Assembly (NCBI GenBank): GCA_943328865.2
Contig: CALQBR020000057.1
Coordinates: forward strand, 1 to 7,363
Length of the DNA: 7,363 nt
Origin: Sphingobacterium thalpophilum
GTDB taxonomy: Bacteria; Bacteroidota; Bacteroidia; Flavobacteriales; Flavobacteriaceae
Reading direction: 5' to 3'
Positions 1 through 5,583 of the stretch are shown here, one piece after another. The translations under genes and the position numbers were made by a program. The notes below the pieces were generated by a model. The model did not search any database. It was not told the DNA's origin and saw only the letters and a program-made list of their open reading frames with translations. The first letter of the stretch is position 1; the number at the start of each line of letters is the position of its first letter.

Positions 1-540
1 AATGAAACTGGCTGGAATGTAGGAGCAATAACTACGCCCATCAAAGAATTTATCGACCAATTAGAAGACAAAAACCTGCGTATCCTAATTCCTGGGGCAG
101 GAAATGGTTATGAGTTTGACTATTTGATTCAGAAAGGTTTTAAGGAGACATATGTAGTCGACTACGCTACAACCCCTTTGGAAAACATCAAAAAAAGAAT
201 GCCTAGTTTACCTAAAGAAAACATCATTGCGTCTGATTTTTTTGAATTAAAAGGCCAATATGATTTAATCATCGAGCAAACATTTTTTTGTGCTATAGAC
301 CCTAAATTAAGGCCAGCCTATGTTCAGAAAATGAAGTCTATTTTGAAGCCCAATGGAAAAATAGTTGGATTGCTATTCCAATTCCCACTTACAGAAGCAG
401 GTCCTCCTTTTGGTGGTTCTAAGGAAGAATACCTTATGCGATTTGAAAATGATTTCACAATTAAAACTTTAGAAACCGCCTATAACTCAATTGAACCAAG
501 AAAAGGAAAAGAACTGTTCTTTATCTTTATTTCAAAATAA
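1..540 (+). CDS. SAM-dependent methyltransferase, TPMT-like family (5' end missing)
   Basis: This is the C-terminal 179 residues of a class I SAM-dependent methyltransferase; frame 1 is open from the first base to the TAA at 538-540. The visible protein starts with a TGWN segment and TTP (residues 3-13), which resembles the TGWD-x-G-x-x-TPP region of thiopurine/thiol methyltransferases. The SAM-binding glycine loop is ILIPGAGNGYE (28-38), followed by an acidic residue after the next strand (D54), then EQTFFCAIDP (92-101) and GPPFGGS (134-140), also typical of that family. Family members are usually about 190-215 residues, so roughly 15-30 N-terminal residues lie outside the window. The natural substrate cannot be read from the sequence; thiols, halides or thiopurines are known for relatives. 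An internal TTG at 124 is not a credible start, because it would remove the SAM loop. Confidence 0.85.
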   Translation, partial: NETGWNVGAITTPIKEFIDQLEDKNLRILIPGAGNGYEFDYLIQKGFKETYVVDYATTPLENIKKRMPSLPKENIIASDFFELKGQYDLIIEQTFFCAIDPKLRPAYVQKMKSILKPNGKIVGLLFQFPLTEAGPPFGGSKEEYLMRFENDFTIKTLETAYNSIEPRKGKELFFIFISK

Positions 541-625
541 TAGAAAAACACGAGGAAATACCTACCCTAGTTGAATATATATTTTTTTAAGACACCACGA
601 AATCTTCCAATTAATAAAAATTAGT

Positions 626-633
626 TATTTTTG
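626..633 (+). promoter_or_regulatory. Candidate Bacteroidota -7 element for the phosphoribosyltransferase gene
   Basis: TATTTTTG matches the flavobacterial -7 consensus TAnnTTTG. It lies 54 bp before the ATG at 688, so transcription would start near 638-641. No TTTG is seen at the expected -33 position (about 602-605), so this is a half-match only. If it is real, a TTG start at 631 is impossible, because that codon lies inside the promoter element. Confidence 0.4.
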
Positions 634-687
634 AATCCGTTGGAAAACACCAACAATTTTGAAGTCCGTTTGAAAAAACAAATATTT

Positions 688-1185
688 ATGAGTCCAAACA
701 TCATCCTTAACAATCAAGAAATTCAACATAAAACAAAAAGAATTGCCTATCAAATCTACGAAACCTTCGTTGATGAACAGGAAATTGTTCTTGCTGGAAT
801 TGCTTCTAATGGTTTTATTTTCGCAAAAAAAATAGCCGAGGCTTTAGAGCATATTGCTCCAATAAAAGTATTACTTTGTGAAGTACATATCAACAAACAA
901 AATCCGAATGCAGGTGTCACTACGAGCTTATCTAAAGAAGAGTATGAGAATAAAGGAATGGTTTTGATTGACGACGTCTTAAACTCTGGAACTACATTAA
1001 TTTATGGTGTGAAATTTTTTTTAGATGTCCCTTTAAAGAAATTAAAGACCGCCGTATTAGTAGATAGAAACCACAAAAAATACCCTGTTAAAGCTGACTT
1101 CAAAGGAATATCACTTTCAACATCGCTATTGGAACATGTGCAAGTGGTTTTTGAAGATCAAAATGATCATGCCTATTTAAGCTAA
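688..1185 (+). CDS. PyrR-like phosphoribosyltransferase
   Basis: A 165-residue type I phosphoribosyltransferase. The PRPP-binding motif VLIDDVLNSGTT is at residues 92-103: two acidic residues followed by the small/Gly/Thr loop. Downstream, AVLVDRNH (122-129), then YPVKADF and a segment ending STSLLEHVQVVFE, follow the PyrR pattern (AVLVDRGHRELPI-x-AD...TS...E-x-V-x-V). PyrR proteins have uracil phosphoribosyltransferase activity (uracil + PRPP to UMP), and in Firmicutes they regulate pyr mRNA. RNA regulation in this organism is not shown here. I chose the ATG at 688. The longer frame starting at TTG 631 adds 19 residues with no family similarity that I recognise and begins inside a promoter-like element. 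The gene converges with shikimate kinase, and the two coding regions overlap by 9 bp at their ends. Confidence 0.85.
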   Translation: MSPNIILNNQEIQHKTKRIAYQIYETFVDEQEIVLAGIASNGFIFAKKIAEALEHIAPIKVLLCEVHINKQNPNAGVTTSLSKEEYENKGMVLIDDVLNSGTTLIYGVKFFLDVPLKKLKTAVLVDRNHKKYPVKADFKGISLSTSLLEHVQVVFEDQNDHAYLS

Positions 1186-1695
1186 TCTTTTTTGGATTTC
1201 CCTCACAATAAGTTCAGGTGACTTCCCATCAACAACTATGGTATGCTGTGCTTGATGGTAATAAAAACTGCGATCAAAAAGATGTTTGGCGATAAATTCT
1301 TTTAAGTCGGTATCGCCATGCTCAGCCAATAATGGACGGTTTTTTTTATTAAGAAAGAGCCTTTCGGATAACGTATCAATAGACGCTTTTAAATAAATAG
1401 ATACGGAATGAAATCCATTTAGCATCATATGATTATTAGCGTAACAAGGCGTTCCTCCACCCAGACTTAAAACCATAGGATTGGGATTACTTATTAGTTC
1501 TTGGAAAATTTCATGTTCCAACTTCCTGAAATAAATTTCTCCTTTTTCCTTAAAGAGAGTCGCAATGGACAAATCAGCTTTAGATTCAATCATTTGATCC
1601 AAGTCCAAGTGTGGAACACCGATAACTTCGGAGAGTAGTTTCGCAATTGTAGACTTTCCCGAACCCATATAACCTAATAAAATAATCTTTTTCAT
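1177..1695 (-). CDS. aroK: Shikimate kinase
   Basis: A cytosolic enzyme of chorismate (aromatic amino acid) biosynthesis that phosphorylates shikimate with ATP to give shikimate 3-phosphate. The 172 residues are the normal family length and all key motifs are present. These are the Walker A loop GYMGSGKST (8-16); D31 and D33 in DLD, for Mg and shikimate; FRKLE (56-60), with shikimate-contacting Arg57; the GGGTP loop (79-83); the LID arginine in NRPLL (119-123); and Arg142 near the C terminus, in the DRSFYY segment. The ATG at 1693-1695 starts right before the Walker A strand, as in other family members. The gene is transcribed away from the tRNA cluster and meets the PyrR-like gene tail to tail. 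Nothing looks damaged, so it should be active. The symbol aroK is used for the function; aroL denotes the isozyme in enterics. Confidence 0.96.
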   Translation of the reverse strand: MKKIILLGYMGSGKSTIAKLLSEVIGVPHLDLDQMIESKADLSIATLFKEKGEIYFRKLEHEIFQELISNPNPMVLSLGGGTPCYANNHMMLNGFHSVSIYLKASIDTLSERLFLNKKNRPLLAEHGDTDLKEFIAKHLFDRSFYYHQAQHTIVVDGKSPELIVREIQKRLA

Positions 1696-1746
1696 AACAA
1701 TAAAACCTTATAAATTAAGGGATTAAAAGTATTTACTAAAAAAAGA

Positions 1747-1754
1747 CAAATTTA
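1747..1754 (-). promoter_or_regulatory. Candidate -7 element for aroK
   Basis: Read on the minus strand this is TAAATTTG, a full match to TAnnTTTG. It would place transcription start near 1739-1742 and give aroK a leader of about 45 nt. The expected -33 position reads TTAT instead of TTTG, so support is partial. The element lies just upstream of the tRNA promoter and points the other way, which would make 1747-1798 a divergent promoter region. Confidence 0.4.
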
Positions 1755-1766
1755 TACTAAAATTGC

Positions 1767-1798
1767 TTTGAAAAATAAATAATAAGGTCTTATATTTG
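1767..1798 (+). promoter_or_regulatory. Bacteroidota-type promoter of the tRNA cluster
   Basis: TTTG (1767-1770), a 20-nt spacer, then TATATTTG (1791-1798) is a complete match to the Bacteroidota primary sigma factor consensus TTTG / TAnnTTTG. It is the best promoter in the window. Transcription should begin near 1803-1806, about 18 nt before the first tRNA-Lys. The short leader contains a 5-bp hairpin (CCTTC 1805-1809 with GAAGG 1813-1817) that would be removed by RNase P. Confidence 0.85.
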
Positions 1799-1822
1799 CA
1801 CCCGCCTTCAAGGAAGGATTAT

Positions 1823-1895
1823 GACTCGATAGCTCAGTTGGTAGAGCACATCACTTTTAATGATGGGGTCCTGGGTTCGAGCCCCAGTCGGGTCA
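1823..1895 (+). tRNA. tRNA-Lys(TTT), copy 1
   Basis: A 73-nt tRNA with a complete cloverleaf. The acceptor stem is GACTCGA/TCGGGTC with one T-G wobble, and the D arm is AGCTCAGTTGGTAGAGC. The anticodon stem is CATCA/TGATG, with loop CTTTTAA giving anticodon TTT at 1856-1858, which reads AAA and AAG lysine codons. The T loop is TTCGAGC. The discriminator base is A and is followed by CAA, so the 3' CCA is not fully encoded and must be added by tRNA nucleotidyltransferase. It is identical to the copy 38 nt downstream and probably shares its transcript. Confidence 0.97.
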
Positions 1896-1933
1896 CAAAA
1901 TGACTTGTCATAAAAAAATTTTCTTGAAGCAAT

Positions 1934-2006
1934 GACTCGATAGCTCAGTTGGTAGAGCACATCACTTTTAATGATGGGGTCCTGGGTTCGAGCCCCAGTC
2001 GGGTCA
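1934..2006 (+). tRNA. tRNA-Lys(TTT), copy 2
   Basis: Identical in all 73 bases to the tRNA-Lys at 1823-1895, including the TTT anticodon and the lack of an encoded CCA. No promoter-like TAnnTTTG lies in the 38-nt spacer, so it is most likely cotranscribed with copy 1 from the promoter at 1767-1798. A hairpin followed by a T run begins two bases after its 3' end. Confidence 0.97.
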
Positions 2007-2007
2007 C

Positions 2008-2042
2008 AAAAAGTCGTTCGCGTTGGTGAATGGCTTTTTTTT
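2008..2042 (+). terminator. Terminator-like hairpin between tRNA-Lys and tRNA-Leu
   Basis: The left arm at 2008-2021 (AAAAAGTCGTTCGC) pairs with 2026-2039 (GTGAATGGCTTTTT) over 14 bp, with three G-T wobbles and a 4-base loop GTTG. The T run continues to 2042. This has the form of an intrinsic terminator, but tRNA-Leu starts only 7 bases after the T run and has no visible promoter of its own. Termination may therefore be partial, or the hairpin may be a processing element. Confidence 0.6.
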
Positions 2043-2048
2043 ATTTTA

Positions 2049-2131
2049 GGCCACGTGGAGAAACGGTAGACTTGCCATCTTGAGGGGGTGGTGCTCGTAA
2101 GGGCGTGTGGGTTCAAATCCCACCGTGGTCA
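2049..2131 (+). tRNA. tRNA-Leu(GAG)
   Basis: An 83-nt class II tRNA. The acceptor stem is GGCCACG/CGTGGTC with one G-T wobble. The D loop contains GG. The anticodon stem is CCATC/GGTGG with loop TTGAGGG, so the anticodon is GAG (2082-2084), reading CUU and CUC. The long variable arm has a GCTC/GGGC stem, as expected for tRNA-Leu. The T arm is GTGGG-TTCAAAT-CCCAC. The discriminator is A, and CCA is not encoded (the next bases are CAAA). It is the last tRNA of the cluster and is followed by a second hairpin. Confidence 0.95.
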
Positions 2132-2140
2132 CAAATATTT

Positions 2141-2168
2141 AAGTTCGCTCTTAATTAAGTGCGAACTT
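2141..2168 (+). terminator. Hairpin terminator of the tRNA cluster
   Basis: AAGTTCGC (2141-2148) pairs perfectly with GCGAACTT (2161-2168), and the 12-base loop contains a self-complementary TTAATTAA. A T-rich stretch (TATTTATTT) follows. It lies 9 bases after tRNA-Leu and before the regulator gene, where the end of the tRNA transcript is expected. Confidence 0.65.
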
Positions 2169-2210
2169 TATTTATTTAAACTAATATCGGTTTATTCCAA
2201 ATTATTTTTC

Positions 2211-2218
2211 TAAATTTG
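2211..2218 (+). promoter_or_regulatory. Candidate -7 element for the MerR/B12 regulator
   Basis: TAAATTTG is a full match to TAnnTTTG, 21 bp before the ATG at 2240. Transcription would start around 2223-2226, giving a very short leader. No TTTG is present at the expected -33 position. The weak -33 side could mean low basal expression or the need for an activator, but this is a guess. The alternative TTG start at 2216 lies inside this element. Confidence 0.4.
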
Positions 2219-2239
2219 TTTAACGAATTCAAGAAAAGT

Positions 2240-3139
2240 ATGAACAATGTAAAAAAAATATTCAGTATAAAAGACCTGGAGAACCTTTCAGGTATCAAAG
2301 CACACACCATTAGAATGTGGGAAAAAAGATATAATGTACTCGAGCCCATGCGTTCGGACACCAATATCCGCTATTATGACTTGGCGAGCTTGCAAAAATT
2401 ACTAAATATTACTTTGCTTCATGATCACGGTTACAAAATTTCTCGAATCGCTGCCCTACCGGCCAATAGGATTCCTGTATTAGTTAACGAAATCATCTCT
2501 GAAAAGAGCAAAAAAAATCATGCTATCAATGACTTTAAAGTAGCAATGATGAATTTTGACCAGTCCTTGTTTTTTAATACCTATGATAATTTACTATCTA
2601 AAAAATCCTTCCGCGAGGTTTTTTATGAGGTGTTTATTCCTTTAATGAATGAGATTGGTCTGCTTTGGCAAACCGACACGCTGACTCCAGCGCACGAACA
2701 TTTTATAACTTATCTGATTAAGCAAAAACTGCTCATTCATACCGAGAAAGTTCAGGTATTAGAACCTACCAAAACCGACAAGGTTTTCGTTTTGTACCTA
2801 CCCCTAAATGAAATTCATGAATTGGGATTGATGTATCTCAATTACGAAATCCTATTTCATGGCTACAAGGCTATTTATCTTGGGGAAAGTGTGCCTATTG
2901 AAAGTCTAAAGGATTTAAATAAATATTTTGACAATATCGTATTTGTTTCTTATTTAACCGTTCAACCTGATAAAGATGAAATCAATTCTTATATTTCTCA
3001 AATTAACAATACGATTTTAAATACCGAAAATACCGAAATATGGCTATTGGGAAGAATGGTAACCTATATAGATCCTAAAATAGTAACAACAAAGACAACG
3101 CTTTTTCATTCTATTAGCGAATTGGTTGCAGAACTTTAA
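2240..3139 (+). CDS. MerR-family regulator with cobalamin-binding domain (LitR/CarH-like)
   Basis: A 299-residue DNA-binding regulator, probably cytosolic and probably controlling the adjacent crt genes. Residues 8-75 form a MerR winged helix-turn-helix: FSIKDLENLSGIKAHTIRMW followed by EKRYN, then the wing with IRYYD. A helical B12-binding cap follows; it contains W143-x9-E153-H154, the upper-face cobalamin signature. The Rossmann-like cobalamin domain has E191-I-H193-E-L-G196, where His193 would be the lower axial ligand, and later SYL (237-239). In Thermus and Myxococcus CarH, adenosylcobalamin-bound protein represses carotenoid genes in the dark and light releases it from DNA. The same mechanism here is inference. 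The residue after Trp143 is Gln; in Thermus CarH, as I recall, this position is the His that ligates cobalt after illumination. The ATG at 2240 was chosen because it precedes the HTH directly and has a purine-rich AAGAAAAG upstream. Confidence 0.9.
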   Translation: MNNVKKIFSIKDLENLSGIKAHTIRMWEKRYNVLEPMRSDTNIRYYDLASLQKLLNITLLHDHGYKISRIAALPANRIPVLVNEIISEKSKKNHAINDFKVAMMNFDQSLFFNTYDNLLSKKSFREVFYEVFIPLMNEIGLLWQTDTLTPAHEHFITYLIKQKLLIHTEKVQVLEPTKTDKVFVLYLPLNEIHELGLMYLNYEILFHGYKAIYLGESVPIESLKDLNKYFDNIVFVSYLTVQPDKDEINSYISQINNTILNTENTEIWLLGRMVTYIDPKIVTTKTTLFHSISELVAEL

Positions 3140-3161
3140 ATATTTATTAAAAACCGTTTCA

Positions 3162-3169
3162 TAATTTTG
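3162..3169 (+). promoter_or_regulatory. Possible -7 element for the crtIBZ operon
   Basis: TAATTTTG matches TAnnTTTG, but no TTTG lies about 20 bases upstream. If used, transcription would begin near 3174-3177, inside the left arm of the adjacent inverted repeat, so a protein bound there would block initiation. No better promoter is visible between 3140 and 3270. The bases 3201-3208 (AAATTTTG) are a second, weaker match. Confidence 0.3.
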
Positions 3170-3201
3170 TATTCTTAATCCAAGTAGTTGGATTAAGAAT
3201 A
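3170..3201 (+). promoter_or_regulatory. Perfect inverted repeat upstream of crtI: candidate operator or terminator
   Basis: TATTCTTAATCCAA (3170-3183) and TTGGATTAAGAATA (3188-3201) are perfect reverse complements over 14 bp, separated by GTAG. The repeat lies 30 bp after the regulator's stop codon and 69 bp before the crtI ATG. A 9-base direct repeat, AATTTTGTA, flanks it (3163-3171 and 3202-3210), placed 39 bp apart. Its position overlapping a possible crt transcription start suggests an operator for the upstream MerR/B12 protein. A terminator for the regulator gene is the alternative: the stem could form in RNA, but it is AT-rich and is followed by AAATTTTG rather than a clean T run. Confidence 0.5.
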
Positions 3202-3270
3202 AATTTTGTAAAAAACCTATAAATTTTAAAGCAACACCATAAGTACTGCCAATAAAACTGTTTAACATAG

Positions 3271-4731
3271 ATGAAAAAAGACATAAAAATAATTGGATCT
3301 GGTTTTGCTGCACTTTCAGCAGCTTGCTACCTAGCCCAAAAAGGACACCAAGTTAGCGTTTATGAAAAGAATGCCTCCATTGGCGGTAGAGCCCGACAAC
3401 TCAAAAAAGAAGGATTCACTTTTGACATGGGCCCTAGTTGGTATTGGATGCCAGATGTTTTCGAGCGATTCTTTGCTGACTTTGGCAAAAAAACTTCTGA
3501 TTATTATGACCTTGTAAAACTATCTCCTGCTTACAGGGTCTATTTTGGAATCAATGAATTCATTTCAATTGCTGACAATTTATCCGAAATTGTAAAGACC
3601 TTTGAAAATATTGAACAAGGGAGTGGTGTCGTTTTAGAAAAGTTTATGGCTGAGGCCAAAAGCAATTATGACATTGCCATCAAGGATTTAGTGTATCGCC
3701 CGGGAGTTTCTCCATTGGAATTAATAACTTTAGAAACCACCAAAAAACTTGGACAATTTTTCAGTAATATCAGCCGTGATGTAAGACGCAAATTCAAGAA
3801 CGAAAAATTAATTCAAATATTAGAGTTTCCTGTTTTGTTTTTAGGCGCTAAACCCTCTGATACCCCATCATTTTACAGCTTTATGAATTATGCTGATTTT
3901 GGAATGGGGACTTGGCATCCAAAAACAGGGATGTTTGATGTCATCTTAGGGATGGAAAAATTAGCAAGTGCATTAGGGGTTACCTTTCACACTAATGCTG
4001 CTGTTGAAAAAATCATCGTTGAGGATCATAAAGCGGTCGCTCTGTTAATAAACGGAAAAGTGACAACTGCCGATATTATCTTGAGCGGTGCCGATTACCA
4101 CCATACTGAGAGTTTACTAGAAGAAAAACACAGAGCCTATTCCGAAAAATACTGGGAAAGCCGTGTTTTTGCGCCTTCTTCATTACTTTTTTATGTGGGT
4201 TTTAATAAAAAAATAGAAAACATCTCGCACCATGCATTATTTTTTGATGTTGATTTCAACCAACATGCGCAGGATATTTATGACAATCCAAAATGGCCGA
4301 AAGAACCCTTGTTTTACGCAAACTTCCCTTCAAAAACAGATGAAAGTGCCGCGCCAGAAGGAATGGAATCTGGCTTCTTTTTAATTCCGTTAGCTCCAAA
4401 TATCGTTGATACAGAGGCCTTGCGAGAGGAATATTTTGATAAAATCATACAACGATTTGAAACCTTAACACAACAAAGTGTAAAAAACAATATTATATTT
4501 AAGCAATCATTTTGCAAAAATGATTTTGTAGAACAATACAATTCTTACAAAGGGAATGCCTACGGTATGGCAAATACGCTATTACAGACAGCTTTTCTAA
4601 GACCAAAATTAAAAAGTAAAAAAGTGGCTAATTTATATTTTACAGGACAACTTACTGTTCCTGGACCAGGGGTTCCCCCTGCCTTAATTTCAGGGAAGTT
4701 GGTAGCCGAATTAATAGAGAAACACCTTTAA
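3271..4731 (+). CDS. crtI: Phytoene desaturase (CrtI type)
   Basis: An FAD-dependent carotenoid desaturase, probably membrane-associated, that introduces double bonds into phytoene; CrtI enzymes commonly run to lycopene. The 486 residues are the normal family length. The N-terminal dinucleotide-binding fold is IIGSGFAALSAACYLA (7-22), with Glu32 ending strand 2 and GGRAR at 38-42. It is followed by FDMGPSWYWMPDVFERFF, typical of CrtI. The C-terminal FAD motif is FTGQLTVPGPGVPPALISG, near residues 457-475, matching the bacterial-type phytoene dehydrogenase signature. It is the first gene of the crt operon, with crtB starting one base after its stop. The number of desaturation steps cannot be read from the sequence, and paralogues such as CrtD share the fold. 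The neighbouring phytoene synthase and the absence of a second desaturase here favour CrtI. Confidence 0.94.
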   Translation: MKKDIKIIGSGFAALSAACYLAQKGHQVSVYEKNASIGGRARQLKKEGFTFDMGPSWYWMPDVFERFFADFGKKTSDYYDLVKLSPAYRVYFGINEFISIADNLSEIVKTFENIEQGSGVVLEKFMAEAKSNYDIAIKDLVYRPGVSPLELITLETTKKLGQFFSNISRDVRRKFKNEKLIQILEFPVLFLGAKPSDTPSFYSFMNYADFGMGTWHPKTGMFDVILGMEKLASALGVTFHTNAAVEKIIVEDHKAVALLINGKVTTADIILSGADYHHTESLLEEKHRAYSEKYWESRVFAPSSLLFYVGFNKKIENISHHALFFDVDFNQHAQDIYDNPKWPKEPLFYANFPSKTDESAAPEGMESGFFLIPLAPNIVDTEALREEYFDKIIQRFETLTQQSVKNNIIFKQSFCKNDFVEQYNSYKGNAYGMANTLLQTAFLRPKLKSKKVANLYFTGQLTVPGPGVPPALISGKLVAELIEKHL

Positions 4732-4732
4732 T

Positions 4733-5572
4733 ATGAAATCTATTTTTGACAAAGTTTCTTTTGAATGCAGTAGGAATGTAACAAAATCCTATAGTACGTC
4801 ATTTTCTACGGCAGTAAAAATGCTCGCACCAAGCATTCGTCAAGACATTTATAATGTGTATGGATTTGTTCGTTTTGCCGATGAAATCGTAGATAGTTTT
4901 CATGATTATGACAAAGAGAGTTTATTTGCCCTTTTTGAAAACGACCTAGCCCTGGCCTTAAAAAACAAGATCAGTTTGAATCCTGTATTGAATTCTTTTC
5001 AACATACGGTTACCAAATACGACATTCCGATGGGTCTGATTGATGCTTTTATGAAAAGTATGAAATTGGATTTAACAAAAACAGAATACAAAACTACCGA
5101 AGAATACCAAGAATACATTTTCGGTTCAGCAGATGTAGTGGGTTTAATGTGCTTGAAAGTTTTTGTCAATGGTGACCATACCAAGTATAACGAATTAAAG
5201 GATTCTGCGATGCGACTGGGATCTGCATTCCAAAAGGTAAATTTCCTAAGGGATTTAAAAGCGGATTATGAAGTTTTGAGTCGTACCTATTTTCCAAATA
5301 CGGATTTAAATCAATTGGACGAAATTTCAAAACTAAAGATTATTGAGGAAATTGAAGCCGATTTTAAAGCAGGATATCAAGGTATTGTTGATTTGCCTAT
5401 GGAGGCAAAGTTTGGGGTATATACCGCTTATACGTATTATAAAAAATTACTTTCCAAACTAAAGAAAACCCCTTCTGCAGATATAAAAAACACCCGAATT
5501 AGAGTACCCAATTATCAGAAATACGGTCTCTTTGCCAAAAGCTATCTAAGCTACAAGTTGAATATTATTTAA
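4733..5572 (+). CDS. crtB: Phytoene synthase
   Basis: A trans-isoprenyl diphosphate synthase of the squalene/phytoene synthase family that condenses two geranylgeranyl diphosphates to phytoene, the first committed carotenoid step. The 279 residues are close to the bacterial norm. Both Mg-diphosphate-binding aspartate motifs are present: FADEIVD (D50-x3-D54) and FLRDLKADYE (D174-x3-D178). The early SYSTSFSTA (19-27), the segment YIFGSADVVGLM (128-139) and RTYFP after the second motif are further family features. The ATG is one base after the crtI stop, so translation is probably coupled. A squalene or diapophytoene synthase is the alternative for this fold, but the CrtI and CrtZ neighbours favour C40 phytoene. 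Confidence 0.94.
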   Translation: MKSIFDKVSFECSRNVTKSYSTSFSTAVKMLAPSIRQDIYNVYGFVRFADEIVDSFHDYDKESLFALFENDLALALKNKISLNPVLNSFQHTVTKYDIPMGLIDAFMKSMKLDLTKTEYKTTEEYQEYIFGSADVVGLMCLKVFVNGDHTKYNELKDSAMRLGSAFQKVNFLRDLKADYEVLSRTYFPNTDLNQLDEISKLKIIEEIEADFKAGYQGIVDLPMEAKFGVYTAYTYYKKLLSKLKKTPSADIKNTRIRVPNYQKYGLFAKSYLSYKLNII

Positions 5573-5583
5573 ATTTAAATATT

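Larger units (their letters stand above)
1821..2011 (+). repeat. Tandem 80-bp direct repeat carrying tRNA-Lys
   Basis: Bases 1821-1900 and 1932-2011 are identical over 80 bp. Identity covers the whole 73-nt tRNA, 2 bases upstream and 5 bases downstream, and stops abruptly on both sides. The 31 bases between the copies (1901-1931) are unrelated to the sequence after the second copy. This fits a tandem tRNA duplication kept identical by selection or gene conversion. Confidence 0.9.

Noticed and set aside
541..625. A terminator after the methyltransferase gene, at the T run 581-588.
   Set aside because: No stem could be found in front of the T run, so only AT-rich sequence is visible.
1808..2116. 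A 102-residue minus-strand open frame with an internally repeated peptide (GARTQDPIIKSDVLYQLSYR).
   Set aside because: It is the antisense translation of the two tRNA-Lys genes and tRNA-Leu. The peptide repeat only reflects the duplicated tRNA and is a known kind of spurious protein call.
2141..2239. A cobalamin riboswitch upstream of the B12-binding regulator.
   Set aside because: Fewer than 110 bases separate the tRNA from the gene, and neither a B12-box-like sequence nor a multi-stem fold is visible.
2176..2364. A 62-residue minus-strand open frame over the promoter and start of the regulator gene.
   Set aside because: It is antisense to a well-supported MerR domain, has no family features, and its hydrophobic stretch comes from AT-rich sequence.
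3163..3210. The palindrome with flanking direct repeats as a small mobile element with a target-site duplication.
   Set aside because: The inverted repeat and its 4-base loop leave no element body, and no second copy is visible in the window. An operator or hairpin explains it more simply.
2217..3266. The 8-mer TGTTTAAC occurs before both the regulator (2217-2224) and crtI (3259-3266), suggesting a shared operator.
   Set aside because: It is short and AT-rich, it lies at different distances from the start codons, and it has no extended match. Chance is likely.
3044..3313. An 89-residue minus-strand open frame across the regulator-crtI intergenic region.
   Set aside because: It overlaps the ends of two real genes and the palindrome, and the protein has no recognisable features.
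4314..5184. Two minus-strand open frames (4314-4541 and 4999-5184) inside crtI and crtB.
   Set aside because: They are shadows of conserved coding sequence on the other strand, without family features.
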